Assembly (NCBI GenBank): GCA_009924535.1
Contig: RFRI01000127.1
Coordinates: 1 to 5,206, forward strand
DNA length: 5,206 nt
Direction of reading: 5' to 3'
Source: Verrucomicrobiota bacterium
Lineage (GTDB): Bacteria > Verrucomicrobiota > Verrucomicrobiia > Opitutales > UBA953
Every line of letters starts with the position of its first letter. The stretch's first letter is position 1. A model generated the notes under the pieces. The model was not told where the DNA came from and did not search any database. It saw nothing but the letters and a program-made list of their open reading frames with translations. The position numbers and the translations under genes were made by a program. Shown here in pieces: positions 4,815 to 5,206 of this stretch.

Positions 4815-5206
4815 TTACTTCTTCTTCGGCGCCTTGGGCTTGGCGTCCGTCCGCTGGTCCATCTTCACGCCGGCTTCGGCGGGGACGGGCTTGCCGGTCA
4901 GCTCGACGTCCGAGGTGAACAGATACTTCCACACGTCTTCCTGAAGAGGGCGGCCTTGGGCGTCCTTCGGCGAGCCCTTGCCCGGCGTCACGTAGCCATG
5001 CCCCTTCGCGGCCTGTTCCTTGTCGGTGCCCTTGAGCGGCGCGTCGGTGATGAGGCGACGCGAGTTGCCGTACGGCGCCTTCTCCTTCTCGGTGTTCACG
5101 ATCGGGCCGAATTGGTTGAGGCCGAGCATGAGCCAGGAGCGCTGATAATGCTGTTCGCTCCAGCCGCCGTCGAGGACGTGGCTGTAGCCGAAGAACCGGT
5201 TCTTCG
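4815..5206 (-). CDS. Unrecognised protein, C-terminal part (5' end beyond window)
   Basis: The frame is open from the right edge of the window down to a TAA at 4815-4817, giving at least 129 residues. An internal ATG at 5129 exists, but the frame continues upstream without a stop (KNRFFGYSHVLDGGWSEQHY before it), so the gene probably starts outside. The visible part is rich in aromatic residues at first (FFGYSH, GGWSEQHYQRSW), then polar. A WKYLFTSDVELTGKPV segment follows, and the end is a Lys/Pro/Ala tail (DAKPKAPKKK). I recognise no family and no catalytic motif. It ends 45 bp before trmD on the same strand, so it may be co-transcribed with trmD-rplS. No membrane segment is apparent in the visible portion. 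Confidence 0.65.
   Translation of the reverse strand, partial: KNRFFGYSHVLDGGWSEQHYQRSWLMLGLNQFGPIVNTEKEKAPYGNSRRLITDAPLKGTDKEQAAKGHGYVTPGKGSPKDAQGRPLQEDVWKYLFTSDVELTGKPVPAEAGVKMDQRTDAKPKAPKKK

Overview
This GC-rich window (coding regions look about 60-65% G+C) holds ordinary bacterial housekeeping and transport genes. Ribosomal proteins S20, S16 and L19, TrmD, a tRNA-Tyr with encoded CCA, and an OppB/OppC-type permease pair are recognisable. Clear Shine-Dalgarno sequences are missing before most starts. With the ribosomal protein sequences and the trmD-rplS-rpsP order, this fits a Verrucomicrobiota-like bacterium (perhaps the Opitutales side), but that placement is inference from memory and only tentative. 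The sequence ends look like those of a draft or metagenome contig.

Left end (1-320, minus strand): the 5' end of rpsT, cut off by a perfect 70-bp fold-back, preceded by tRNA-Tyr(GUA). Between them lies a strong 9-bp hairpin. Middle left (458-2993, plus strand): a closely packed run of a DCC/DUF393 thiol-disulfide-type protein, a small putative lipoprotein, an OppB-like permease overlapping the lipoprotein stop (TGATG), an OppC-like permease, and a small FmdB-like protein without cysteines. The oppB/oppC boundary is broken: about the last 60 residues of OppB, the intergenic sequence and the first residues of OppC are missing, and the two pieces are in different frames. Middle right (3026-3654): a hairpin shared by convergent genes, rpsP on the minus strand, its upstream region, and a textbook intrinsic terminator for rplS. 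Right end (3655-5206, minus strand): rplS, trmD (4-nt ATGA overlap with rplS) and the 3' part of an unrecognised gene running off the window.

Together, the minus-strand block is a translation module (tRNA m1G37 methylation, L19, S16) without the usual rimM and with rpsP last, separated by a terminator. The plus-strand block is the membrane part of a peptide-type ABC importer, with no binding protein or ATPase genes in view. I do not see a convincing new biological system. The most important observations are two probable sequence-integrity problems (the terminal palindrome and the oppB/oppC junction), followed by modest oddities in gene order and protein composition.
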